Positions 16,186-24,792 of a DNA stretch of 64,000 nt are shown here, piece by piece; positions within the stretch are counted from its first letter, which is position 1, and every line of letters begins with the position of its first letter. The position numbers and the translations under genes are program-made. The stretch comes from Bacteroides timonensis (GTDB taxonomy: Bacteria; Bacteroidota; Bacteroidia; Bacteroidales; Bacteroidaceae), in NCBI RefSeq assembly GCF_000513195.1, contig NZ_CBVI010000057.1, positions 1 through 64,000 of the forward strand, given 5' to 3'. Under the pieces are notes generated by a model. That model did no database searches. It was not told where the DNA came from and saw nothing but the letters and a program-made list of their open reading frames with translations.

Positions 16186-16216
16186 AAAGACAGGAGCAGA
16201 AAAGAAACTCCCTATG
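16186..16216 (-). promoter_or_regulatory. Candidate ECF-sigma promoter of the lipoprotein gene
   Basis: On the minus strand CATAGGGAGTTT, 10 bases, CCTGTCTTT, about 40 bases before the start codon. Both blocks are identical to those before fecR with the same spacing, while the intervening bases differ. Confidence 0.6.
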
Positions 16217-16438
16217 GAAATAGAAATAAAAAGTGTTAATTAATCATGTGATAATTACTGTGGATGCATATTCCCTTTTCCTCCTATCTTCATCGCCCCT
16301 TCCAGGCTGAGTTCTTCAGGCATGGGTATGTTTAAAAACTTTCGGAAGTGTAAAAATGTTACATGACGATGTCGAGGCGGAATATGGTAAAACCGGTCTG
16401 TATCCGCTCAGGAGATAGCTGTGGTACTACTTTTGCAA

Positions 16439-16526
16439 GGCTACACCCTTTTCTTCGGATGGTGTAGCCATCGCCTCCAAAGGGTGTAGCCATCCAGGAG
16501 GGAAGGTGTAGCCCTGCCGGGAGGAC
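16439..16526. repeat. 22-bp-phased repeat array (GGTGTAGCC units)
   Basis: Units at 16461, 16483 and 16505 begin GGTGTAGCC, each exactly 22 bp. An inverted copy (GGCTACACC) starts at 16439, also in phase. It lies downstream of the sigma factor gene in the 427-base gap 16147-16573. The part 16217-16438 shows nothing recognisable. Confidence 0.8.
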
Positions 16527-16573
16527 GGTTTACTAACATCGGAGGTTGATGAATATTGTTTGACAATCTCTAC

Positions 16574-17116
16574 TTATTGGAGCAGTATTTCTTTCAATCG
16601 AATCGTTGCTTTCTGTAATTGTGCATCCACTGTTTTTGTACTGATGCCCAATTCTTCTGCTACTTGTGCATAGGTTTGTTTTTCTTCGCGGATGCGGATA
16701 AAGACTTCACGACAACGTTCCGGTAGTCGGTCGAGAGCTTTTACATAGCGGGCAAAAAGCTCTTCACTGATCAGAGTATCTTCAGGAGATACGGCTTGAC
16801 CGGAGTGTTCTTGTAGAGTTTCTGTTGATAGGGTGGGGCGGCGCTCCTCTTTTTCTATATAGTTGAGAGAGGCATTCTTTACGAGTATGAAACAGTAATC
16901 TTCGATATTGGTAATTTCTAATAGTTGCTTACGGTGTTCCCAGAGTTTCATGAAAACATCAAGCACAATTTCTTGCGACCATTCTTCGTGGTGAGTGTAG
17001 TAATAAGCAATACGGAACAGACGGTCGTATGTCATGTCATAAAAATCCCGGAAAGCAGTTTGGGAATCCTGCTCGCTCATTTTCCGTAGATATCTTCTGA
17101 CTTCCTGTTCCGTCAT
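16574..17116 (-). CDS. ECF-type RNA polymerase sigma factor (FecI-like)
   Basis: 180 residues. Region 2 is at about 20-90 (FRDFYDMTYDRLFRIAYYYT, EIVLDVFMKLWEHR) and region 4 at about 120-178 (LDRLPERCREVFIRIREE, YAQVAEELGISTKTVDAQL), the layout of Bacteroidetes sigma-70 family ECF factors paired with FecR. The ATG at 17116 is chosen because a -7 element sits at 17144-17151; the open frame extends upstream to 17230 but that part would not be transcribed from it. It most likely directs transcription of the fecR-receptor-DUF4249 operon and the small lipoprotein gene. Confidence 0.9.
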   Translation of the reverse strand: MTEQEVRRYLRKMSEQDSQTAFRDFYDMTYDRLFRIAYYYTHHEEWSQEIVLDVFMKLWEHRKQLLEITNIEDYCFILVKNASLNYIEKEERRPTLSTETLQEHSGQAVSPEDTLISEELFARYVKALDRLPERCREVFIRIREEKQTYAQVAEELGISTKTVDAQLQKATIRLKEILLQ

Positions 17117-17143
17117 ATTGCCGTTCCATATAACTATGGGGGA

Positions 17144-17151
17144 CAAAGGTA
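17144..17151 (-). promoter_or_regulatory. -7 element of the ECF sigma gene
   Basis: On the minus strand TACCTTTG, a perfect Bacteroides -7 match, about 28 bases before the ATG at 17116. It suggests that the sigma gene itself is read by the housekeeping sigma factor. Confidence 0.6.
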
Positions 17152-17284
17152 GCGGTTTCAAATTAAATATCCTATTCTGTGTGTTTCTTGTCTTTCTAAA
17201 ATGCTGATTAAAAGATGGAGTTCTAATCATTTCACTGACATCCTAACTTCACTTTCTTGTAGCATAGTTGAAATCTGTACCTCC

Positions 17285-17292
17285 CACCTTTG
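17285..17292 (+). promoter_or_regulatory. Probable -7 element of the SusC-SusD-PHP operon
   Basis: CACCTTTG differs from TAnnTTTG at one position and lies about 42 bases before the ATG at 17335. Confidence 0.4.
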
Positions 17293-17334
17293 CACCCCGA
17301 AAGGATTCTTGATTTATTTTATCAATTGAACAGT

Positions 17335-20300
17335 ATGAAAGTGAAAAGATGTTTTTTAGAATGGAGTTTGGTAAGCAGGCGTTTTGCCGTTGCCCTCACC
17401 TTTGTTTTAGGGGGAGGAATGTTGCTTGCTGCTAATCTTGTTCCACTGAAAGGTGTCGTAAAAGATGCCTCAGGAGAACCGTTGGCCGGCGTTACGGTGA
17501 GAATCAAAGACGGAAAGTCGGGAACAATCACTGATGTGAACGGACATTTTGTCTTGGATGTAGAGAAAGGGAAAAAACTGTTACTGAGCTATATCGGATA
17601 CTCAGAAACAGAAGTATTGGTAAAAGATGACCAGCAAATGCAGATCGTACTTAAGGAAGATGCGCAACAGTTGCAGGAAGTGGTGGTCGTAGGTTACGGT
17701 ACGGCAAAGAAAGTAAATCTGGTGGGTGCTGTGGACCAGATTGATAGCAAGCAGATTGCAGAGCGCGGCAACAGCAACATTTCTCGTTCGTTGCAAGGTA
17801 TGGTACCGGGGCTGAACATTACATTCAGTGACGGTAAACCTTCGCGTACGCCATCCATTAATCTTCGTGGAACAGGAAGCATTGGTGCGGGTGGTAGTGC
17901 CCTTGTGTTAATAAACGGGGTGGAAGGCGATCTCAACTCGGTGAATCCTGCGGATGTGGAAAGTGTATCTGTGCTGAAGGATGCTTCTTCGGCTGCTATC
18001 TATGGTGCGCGTGGTGCTTTCGGGGTGATATTGGTAACTACCAAGAATGCTACTGCCGGAAAGACAAAAATCAATTATAACGGAAGTTTCTCCATGCATC
18101 AGCGTACGGTGAAGACAGAAGATGGCATCGTTAGTAATGGTTTGCAGTGGACCGATGGCTGGTATACGGCGTATCTGGAAGGTCAGGAGGCGCCTCCGGG
18201 AGGTATCAATAATGTATTTAAGTATTCTACCGACTGGTATAATGAATTGGTAAGACGCGATGCCGATCCTTCACTGGATAAAGTGCGTGTCAATGATAAG
18301 GGGGAATATGAATACTTTGGTAATACCAACTGGCTGGATATCATTTATAAAGATCAGAACTATTCCACTGAACACAATGTCAGCATTAGTGGGGGAAATG
18401 AGCGTGCCCGGTATTATGTGTCAGGACGTTACTACAACCAGGATGGCATTTACAATGCCGGAGACGAAAAGTATACGCAGTATAATATCCGTTCAAAAGG
18501 AGAAATACAAATCAATAAATCTCTTTTGTTGGAGAATAATACGGATGTCATGATTTTCCGTTCCCACCAGCCTATGGTGATGTACGACCGTCAGAATATA
18601 ACCCGCCAGGCACAACATCAGGGATATCCGGTGACTATGGAGAAGAACCCTGACGGTACTTGGACCGAAGCAGCCGTATATATCGGATGGGCAGGTTTTG
18701 TAGAAGGGACTTCCTGGCAAAAGGACAATAAACTGGATGTACGCAATACGACGACCTTAACGTATACACCTATAAAACAGCAATTGATCTTTAAAGGTGA
18801 CTTTACTTATTACAGCAGCAAGTCCACCCGTCTAAGGGCCGAGAATCAGTACAACTACTATACGGGACCGAAAATAATGAAAACCCGTAATACGTTCAGT
18901 TCTCTGGAAAATATGGATTATAACAAGGAATATCTCTCAAGCAATATTACTGGTAACTATATTCCTAAATTTTCTGATTCCGATCATTATCTGAATGTAC
19001 TGTTGGGTTGGAATCTTGAGCACCAGGATTATAAAACGATACAAACTTACCGCCGTGGTCTGATTAGTGCCACTAAACCGAGTTTTGCTCTTATGGATGG
19101 TGATTATTATACTACGGGACAAGGTGGAAATGAGTGGGCTTATGTAGGTTTCCTCTATCGTCTGAACTACAATTATAAGAGTCGTTACCTGGCAGAAGTA
19201 AGTGGGCGTTATGATGCCTCTTCCAAGTTTCCCGAGAATCAACAGTGGGGTTTCTTCCCTTCCGGATCACTGGGCTGGCGTATTTCTGAAGAGCCTTTTA
19301 TGAAATCTACCCGCAATTGGCTGGATAACTTGAAAGTCCGTGCTTCTGTTGGTAGTTTGGGCAATGGTAATGTAAGCCCTTACCTCTATCTTTCTACAAT
19401 TCCCATTAAGAAAACATCCGTTATTCTGGGGGATGCATTGCAGACGTATGCCACTACTCCGAATATCGTTCCCAACAGTCTGACTTGGGAGAAATCGACA
19501 ACTTATGATATTGGTCTGGATGTCGATATGCTGTCTAACCGTTTGTCGATGGTGTTCGACTACTATCAACGCTATACAACGGATATGTATACAGTAGGTC
19601 CTACTTTACCTGCCGTACTGGGAGCCGCTACGCCTAAAGGTAACAATGCAGAGATGAAAACCAAGGGCTGGGAACTTTCGATCATGTGGCGTGACAACTT
19701 TACACTGGCTGATAAGCCGTTTAATTACAGTGTAAAAGCTATGTTGTGGGATAGCCGTACCTGGGTTACTAAATTCAATAATCCTACGAAACTACTCTCC
19801 ACTTATTATGAGGGACAGGAGATTGGTACTATCTGGGGATATCATATCGAAGGATTATTTAAAGATCAGGCTGAAATAGATGCTCATGCAGACCAGTCCA
19901 AACTAAAAGTATCCGCTACGAATATTCTGAAACCGGGTGATCTGAAATTTGCCGATCTCGATAAAAGCGGTGCGGTGGATAATGGTCAGAATACATTGGA
20001 TGATCACGGTGACCTGAAGGTTATCGGAAATGCTACGCCTCGCTACCAGTTCGGTCTCAATTTGAGTGCCAACTGGAATGGTATTGGCATCAGTGCTTTC
20101 TTTCAGGGTGTAGGCAAGCGAAACTGGTATCCGCATCGTGAGTCAGCTTTCTTCTGGGGGCAATATGATCGTCCCTACAGCTATATGCTGAAGGAACATA
20201 CCGGAAATAATGTATGGACAGAAGAAAACCAGAACACCGATGCTTATTGGCCCCGCTACCGTGGCTATCTGGCAAATGGTTCTACAAAGGCGTTGGGTAT

Positions 20301-20598
20301 CCAGGCCAATGACCGCTATTTACAGAATATAGCTTATGTCCGTCTGAAGAATCTTCAGATAGATTATACTTTCAATAAGAAGTTCTGCGATAAACTGCAC
20401 TTACAGGATTTGAAGATTTACCTTGCCGGTGAGAACTTGCTGACATGGACACCGCTGAACAAGCATACCAAGATGTATGACCCCGAAGGTATCAGTGCCG
20501 GTGATGCAGACTTCCGCTCCACTGCCGATAAGGATGGAGACGGATATGGTTATCCTATTTTAAGCAGTTATACAATCGGCATTAATGTAACCTTTTAA
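17335..20598 (+). CDS. SusC-like TonB-linked outer-membrane protein
   Basis: 1087 residues. Signal peptide, then a carboxypeptidase-D-regulatory-like domain (LKGVVKDASGEPLAGVTV, about 38-115), a plug domain (VVVVGYGTAKKVNLVGAV, then VLKDASSAAIYGARGAFGVILV) and a barrel ending SSYTIGINVTF. It forms the outer-membrane import channel with the following SusD. It has no STN domain, so it is not the signalling partner of the FecR encoded on the other strand. The ATG at 17335 is used; an upstream TTG at 17290 lies inside the likely -7 element. The substrate is unknown; the downstream PHP enzyme suggests a phosphorylated ligand. Confidence 0.93.
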   Translation: MKVKRCFLEWSLVSRRFAVALTFVLGGGMLLAANLVPLKGVVKDASGEPLAGVTVRIKDGKSGTITDVNGHFVLDVEKGKKLLLSYIGYSETEVLVKDDQQMQIVLKEDAQQLQEVVVVGYGTAKKVNLVGAVDQIDSKQIAERGNSNISRSLQGMVPGLNITFSDGKPSRTPSINLRGTGSIGAGGSALVLINGVEGDLNSVNPADVESVSVLKDASSAAIYGARGAFGVILVTTKNATAGKTKINYNGSFSMHQRTVKTEDGIVSNGLQWTDGWYTAYLEGQEAPPGGINNVFKYSTDWYNELVRRDADPSLDKVRVNDKGEYEYFGNTNWLDIIYKDQNYSTEHNVSISGGNERARYYVSGRYYNQDGIYNAGDEKYTQYNIRSKGEIQINKSLLLENNTDVMIFRSHQPMVMYDRQNITRQAQHQGYPVTMEKNPDGTWTEAAVYIGWAGFVEGTSWQKDNKLDVRNTTTLTYTPIKQQLIFKGDFTYYSSKSTRLRAENQYNYYTGPKIMKTRNTFSSLENMDYNKEYLSSNITGNYIPKFSDSDHYLNVLLGWNLEHQDYKTIQTYRRGLISATKPSFALMDGDYYTTGQGGNEWAYVGFLYRLNYNYKSRYLAEVSGRYDASSKFPENQQWGFFPSGSLGWRISEEPFMKSTRNWLDNLKVRASVGSLGNGNVSPYLYLSTIPIKKTSVILGDALQTYATTPNIVPNSLTWEKSTTYDIGLDVDMLSNRLSMVFDYYQRYTTDMYTVGPTLPAVLGAATPKGNNAEMKTKGWELSIMWRDNFTLADKPFNYSVKAMLWDSRTWVTKFNNPTKLLSTYYEGQEIGTIWGYHIEGLFKDQAEIDAHADQSKLKVSATNILKPGDLKFADLDKSGAVDNGQNTLDDHGDLKVIGNATPRYQFGLNLSANWNGIGISAFFQGVGKRNWYPHRESAFFWGQYDRPYSYMLKEHTGNNVWTEENQNTDAYWPRYRGYLANGSTKALGIQANDRYLQNIAYVRLKNLQIDYTFNKKFCDKLHLQDLKIYLAGENLLTWTPLNKHTKMYDPEGISAGDADFRSTADKDGDGYGYPILSSYTIGINVTF

Positions 20599-20606
20599 CA
20601 CAGAAG

Positions 20607-22391
20607 ATGAGTATGAAAAAATATTGGTTGATAGGTCTGTATGCTTTGGCTCTGACCTCTTGTGATAGTTTTCTGAATTGTGAGCCCGAGAACAGTTTTT
20701 CTTCCGAAGGCTTTCTGGAGTCGGAGTCGGACTTACGGCTTTATACAAATGGTTTCCTGCAAAGTTTCCTACCTGGCGAAGAAACAATAGCCTGGGGTGG
20801 AGACCAGTATGCAGACTTTTGTGCAACCCGTTCGTCCACTACTTTTTTGATCGGTGACACGTGGGATGATACCCAACAAGGCGGTTGGGGAACCGGCGAC
20901 TGGGGAGATCTGCGACAGATTAATTACTTTCTCGATAATCTGCCTAATGCTAAAGGCAAAGTAACGGATGCCATTTATTTACATAATGAAGGTGTAGGAC
21001 GTTTCTGGCGTGCTTATTTCTATTATGGTATGGTCAGAACGTTCGGTGATGTACCCTGGTATGAAACGACATTGGATGTGGATAATAGAGATGAACTATA
21101 CAAACCACGTGATAAGCGTGAGGTCGTTATGGATAAGATATTGGAAGATCTCGATTTTGCCTGTACCAATTGTTCCACAGATAAGACCTTGACAGAAAGT
21201 AGCACGTTGATAACGAAATGGGTGGCATTAGCACTCAAATCCCGTATCTGTCTGTTCGAAGGTACCTACCGTAAATATCATTCGGAGTTAGGATTGCAAA
21301 GCTCGGCTGAAAAATTCTTGCGTGCCTCTATTGCCGCATCCGAAGAACTGATGACGAAGGGTCCTTATAAATTACTGAATACGGGAGAGGTGGAGACACA
21401 GTATCGTTCTCTGTTTACTTCGGAAGAACTGAATACAACGGAAGTAATCTGGGGTATTGCCTTCAAAAAAGATTTGCGTATGCACTCCATTACCTGGAAA
21501 CTATTCTCAGCCTCATTTGGGGCAAACTGGTCATTGGTACGGCCTTTTGTAAATATGTATCTGATGCGCGATGGTAACCGTTTCACCGACCGTACGGATT
21601 ATGCTACCATGCAGTATATGGATGAATTCCAGAATCGCGATTGTCGCTTGATGCAAACAGTTATTTCACCGTCTTACCAGCGAAAAATAAGTGGTACGGT
21701 GAAGTCGGATGCACCTAATTTCTCTATGACATCCACCGGTTATCAGCTTATCAAATGGGCTATAGATGATGATGTGCATGTAGGGAAGGCTACGGCCAAT
21801 AACTCTATTTCTATTTTCCGTTATGCGGAAATATTGCTGAATTATGCAGAAGCGAAAGCGGAATTAGGTGAATGTGATGAAACGGTGTGGAATGCTACGG
21901 TCAAACCATTACGCGAACGTGCCGGAGTAGAAGGGAAGGTCCCTGCAACCTATGACCCGTATGTAGCCGCTTACTTTAAAAATCAAACAACGGATAAATG
22001 GGTGCTGGAAGTGCGTCGTGAACGCGGTGTAGAGTTGGCTTTTGAAGGAGTTCGCTATGATGATATCATGCGTTGGAAACAAGGAGACCTGATTGAAAAT
22101 GTATGGCAAGGTATTTACATTCCCCGGAAAGGTGAAGCGTATGACCTGAACGGCGATGGTGTAAAAGATGTAGCTGTGGTAGATAAAGAACCGGCGGCCG
22201 GTGATAAGATTAAGGGTGTACAATATGTGGTAATTGGCAAAACCAATCGTTTGTCCGAAGGTGACCACGGATATATTGAATTTGGCTTTAGCCAGGGACG
22301 TAAATGGGATGATAAGAAATACTTGCGTCCGATACCGTTGACGGCTACTCAGATAAATCCGGCTTTATTGCCTCAAAACCCAGGTTGGTGA
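20607..22391 (+). CDS. SusD-like surface glycan-binding lipoprotein
   Basis: 594 residues with a lipobox (LYALALTSC|DSF) and SusD/RagB features: N-terminal TPR-like helices (RFWRAYFYYGMVRTFGDVPW), ISIFRYAEILLNYAEAKAE, VRRERGVELAFEGVRYDDIMRWK, and the C-terminal LLPQNPGW. It starts 8 bases after the SusC stop codon. It acts as the lid of the SusC channel at the cell surface. An EF-hand-like LNGDGVKD near residue 515 may bind calcium. ATGs at 20607 and 20613 are both possible. Confidence 0.93.
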   Translation: MSMKKYWLIGLYALALTSCDSFLNCEPENSFSSEGFLESESDLRLYTNGFLQSFLPGEETIAWGGDQYADFCATRSSTTFLIGDTWDDTQQGGWGTGDWGDLRQINYFLDNLPNAKGKVTDAIYLHNEGVGRFWRAYFYYGMVRTFGDVPWYETTLDVDNRDELYKPRDKREVVMDKILEDLDFACTNCSTDKTLTESSTLITKWVALALKSRICLFEGTYRKYHSELGLQSSAEKFLRASIAASEELMTKGPYKLLNTGEVETQYRSLFTSEELNTTEVIWGIAFKKDLRMHSITWKLFSASFGANWSLVRPFVNMYLMRDGNRFTDRTDYATMQYMDEFQNRDCRLMQTVISPSYQRKISGTVKSDAPNFSMTSTGYQLIKWAIDDDVHVGKATANNSISIFRYAEILLNYAEAKAELGECDETVWNATVKPLRERAGVEGKVPATYDPYVAAYFKNQTTDKWVLEVRRERGVELAFEGVRYDDIMRWKQGDLIENVWQGIYIPRKGEAYDLNGDGVKDVAVVDKEPAAGDKIKGVQYVVIGKTNRLSEGDHGYIEFGFSQGRKWDDKKYLRPIPLTATQINPALLPQNPGW

Positions 22392-22424
22392 TAGTAACTT
22401 TAATGATAAAAATAAATAGATAAC

Positions 22425-23516
22425 ATGAAAGTAAATAAAGTATTAGTAAGTACGTTCCTTTTGGCAACCTGCCTGATGAATGTACAGGCGCAACGCCGGA
22501 ATGAAATTCAAGTTCCCGATTTAGATGGATACACTACTTTGAAGTGCGATTTTCATATGCACACAGTCTTCTCTGACGGTCTGGTTTGGCCTACGGTGCG
22601 TGTAGATGAGGCTTATCGCGAAGGATTGGATGCAATTTCTCTGACAGAACACATCGAATATCGTCCTCACAAAAAAGATGTTGTGGCAGATCATAACCGT
22701 TCGTTCGATCTTTGTCAGAAACAGGCTGAAAAGCTGGGGATACTTTTAATCAGAGGCAGTGAGATTACTCGTCCGATGGCTCCCGGGCACTTTAATGCCA
22801 TTTTTCTGACTGATTCCAATCCATTGGAACAAAAAGAGTATAAAGACGCTTTCAATGAAGCCAAAAAGCAGGGAGCATTTATCTTCTGGAATCATCCCGG
22901 ATGGGCTGCCCAACAACCGGATACTACTAAGTGGTGGCCCGAGCACACAGAACTCTATAATGAAGATTGTATGCATGGTATTGAAGTAGCAAATGGCCCT
23001 CTGTATATGCCCGAAGCCATTCAATGGTGTTTGGATAAGCATCTGACAATGATTGGTACTTCCGATATCCATCAACCTATTCAGACTGATTATGATTTCT
23101 CTAAAGATGAACATCGCACCATGACATTCGTCTTTGCGAAGGAACGTTCCTTGAAAGGCATCCGTGAGGCATTGGACAATCGCCGCACTGCTGCTTATTA
23201 TCGAGAGTTGGTGATTGGACATGAAGACTTGCTCCGTCTATTTTTTGAAAAATGTGTAAAAATAGAAGAGATCAGCCGTAATGAGAAAGGAGTGACGCTC
23301 TCTGTAACCAATATTACAGATTTAGTCCTGAAACTGGAAAAGACTGCACATGATACTTCTTTGGTCTATTTTCGGGATATGACGCTGAAGCCGCATACAC
23401 GATATAGTGTCCGTATCGGATTTGATAATGGCATCAAAGGAGGAGATGTGAATTTTGAAGTGACGAATTTTATAGTGGCTCCTGATAAAGGATTGGAGTA
23501 TACTATTTCTCTGTAA
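22425..23516 (+). CDS. Secreted PHP-domain phosphoesterase (Sb-PDE-like)
   Basis: 363 residues with a signal peptide (FLLATCLMNVQA|QRR). The PHP metal site is readable: H44xH46 (DFHMHTVFSDG), LTEH, RGSEIT, FWNHPGW and IGTSDIHQP. PHP proteins are metal-dependent phosphoesterases; the form resembles Sb-PDE-type phosphodiesterases annotated in Bacteroides. It is secreted, probably to the periplasm. It follows SusD by 33 bases with no glycosidase in the operon, so the imported substrate may be a phosphodiester-containing glycan or another phosphorylated compound. That is inference; substrate specificity cannot be read from the sequence. Confidence 0.85.
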   Translation: MKVNKVLVSTFLLATCLMNVQAQRRNEIQVPDLDGYTTLKCDFHMHTVFSDGLVWPTVRVDEAYREGLDAISLTEHIEYRPHKKDVVADHNRSFDLCQKQAEKLGILLIRGSEITRPMAPGHFNAIFLTDSNPLEQKEYKDAFNEAKKQGAFIFWNHPGWAAQQPDTTKWWPEHTELYNEDCMHGIEVANGPLYMPEAIQWCLDKHLTMIGTSDIHQPIQTDYDFSKDEHRTMTFVFAKERSLKGIREALDNRRTAAYYRELVIGHEDLLRLFFEKCVKIEEISRNEKGVTLSVTNITDLVLKLEKTAHDTSLVYFRDMTLKPHTRYSVRIGFDNGIKGGDVNFEVTNFIVAPDKGLEYTISL

Positions 23517-23538
23517 AAAAGGTTTGTATTGTTAAGTT

Positions 23539-23568
23539 GCCCGGTCTTGAAAAGTATCAGGACCGGGC
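23539..23568. terminator. Hairpin between convergent PHP and hemW genes
   Basis: An 8-bp perfect stem GCCCGGTC/GACCGGGC (23539-23546 with 23561-23568) stands midway between two convergent stop codons. T runs are weak on both sides. Confidence 0.6.
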
Positions 23569-23583
23569 ATGTTGTATATGTAA

Positions 23584-24714
23584 TTATTCTATTTCCAAGA
23601 GGTCGCTCATGATACCGTCTGAGATGAAAATGCCTTCCCTGGTTAGCTTTAACCGATTGTTATGCAACTCTAATTTCCCATTTTCCAGATAAGGTCTGGC
23701 TTGTTCCAGGCAATATTTCCAGAGTCGGTCGCCGAACTTGCTTTTCAGTTCCTCTGTGGATATTCCCCACATTGTGCGCAGACCTGTGATGATGTATTCA
23801 TTGTAGCGGGTTCGTGTGTCCAGTTGTTCTGTTTCGTGTGGACGTTGCCCCTGTTCTACAGATGAAAGATACTGATTTAGTGAAGCTACATTCCATTCGC
23901 GCGAGTTTCCATCAAAGGAATGTGCGGACGGACCGCATCCCAGATAAGGGATACCTTGCCAATAAGAAGTATTGTGTCGGGAATACATTCCAGGTTTGCA
24001 GAAGTTAGAAATCTCATAATGCTCGTATCCGGCAGCAGAAAGAGTGTCTATCAATGTGGAGAAGAAGTTCAGGCTACTGTCCTCATCCACTTGAGATACC
24101 GATTGTTGTTGCAGCATTTTGTAAAGAGGTGTACCTTCCTCGTAAATCAGATGGTAGGCTGAAATATGCTCCACGTTAAGGCTGACAGCCTGTTGTAAAT
24201 CTTGTGCCCAGCGTTGGTCCGTTTCTCCGGGCAAACCATAAATCAGATCGATGCTGATGTTTTGAAAACCTGCTTGCCGACAGCGTTGTACTGCCTCTAT
24301 TGCTTGTGCGGCATTGTGCCGCCTGTTCAATAATCGTAGTGTTGCATCATCGAAAGTTTGTATTCCCATGCTGATGCGGTTGAACGGTAGAGTGCGCAAC
24401 ATTCCGATATATTCTTCCGTAAGGTCATCGGGATTTGCTTCAAGAGTTATTTCTGTTGCTTCCCTCGTTCCGTAAACCTGCTCAATCGTTTTGAAAACCT
24501 CCTTAAAGTCTTCCTCCGATAACTGTGACGGTGTACCTCCACCGAAATAAATGGTTTCAACAGCTTCTCCTTTCAGATATTCCTTGCGTTCCGTCAACTC
24601 CCGGCAAAGGGCATGGATATATTGCGATTTCAATTCCGAACGTGTGGTGGAATAGAAATCGCAATAAATGCAACGTGTCTTGCAGAAGGGAATATGTATG
24701 TAGATGCCTGCCAT
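23584..24714 (-). CDS. hemW: Radical SAM heme chaperone HemW
   Basis: 376 residues. The radical SAM cluster motif is CKTRCIYC (C11, C15, C18) directly after GIYIHIPF, followed by TIYFGGGTPSQL, ISMGIQTFDDATLRLLNR, and a C-terminal HemN-C domain with GTPLY and LRTMWGIS. The single-residue start before the iron-sulfur motif and the length fit HemW, which binds heme, rather than the longer coproporphyrinogen dehydrogenase HemN. Cytoplasmic. It is a conserved housekeeping gene separating the PHP locus from the large PUL. Confidence 0.92.
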   Translation of the reverse strand: MAGIYIHIPFCKTRCIYCDFYSTTRSELKSQYIHALCRELTERKEYLKGEAVETIYFGGGTPSQLSEEDFKEVFKTIEQVYGTREATEITLEANPDDLTEEYIGMLRTLPFNRISMGIQTFDDATLRLLNRRHNAAQAIEAVQRCRQAGFQNISIDLIYGLPGETDQRWAQDLQQAVSLNVEHISAYHLIYEEGTPLYKMLQQQSVSQVDEDSSLNFFSTLIDTLSAAGYEHYEISNFCKPGMYSRHNTSYWQGIPYLGCGPSAHSFDGNSREWNVASLNQYLSSVEQGQRPHETEQLDTRTRYNEYIITGLRTMWGISTEELKSKFGDRLWKYCLEQARPYLENGKLELHNNRLKLTREGIFISDGIMSDLLEIE

Positions 24715-24762
24715 AATTATATTGTTTCTGTAGAAGAACTTCTGTAGTTCTTACTTTGGCGG

Positions 24763-24770
24763 CAAAGATA
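24763..24770 (-). promoter_or_regulatory. -7 element of hemW
   Basis: On the minus strand TATCTTTG, a perfect -7 match, about 49 bases before the hemW start codon. Confidence 0.55.
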
Positions 24771-24792
24771 ACTATTCCTTCCGAAACTTACA

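Noticed and set aside
17117..17230. Upstream extension of the ECF sigma factor by 38 residues
   Set aside because: A perfect -7 element at 17144-17151 would start transcription downstream of that start, and the extra residues do not resemble sigma region 2.
17290..17334. TTG start adding 15 residues to the first SusC
   Set aside because: The TTG lies inside the probable -7 element, and the ATG at 17335 gives a normal signal peptide.
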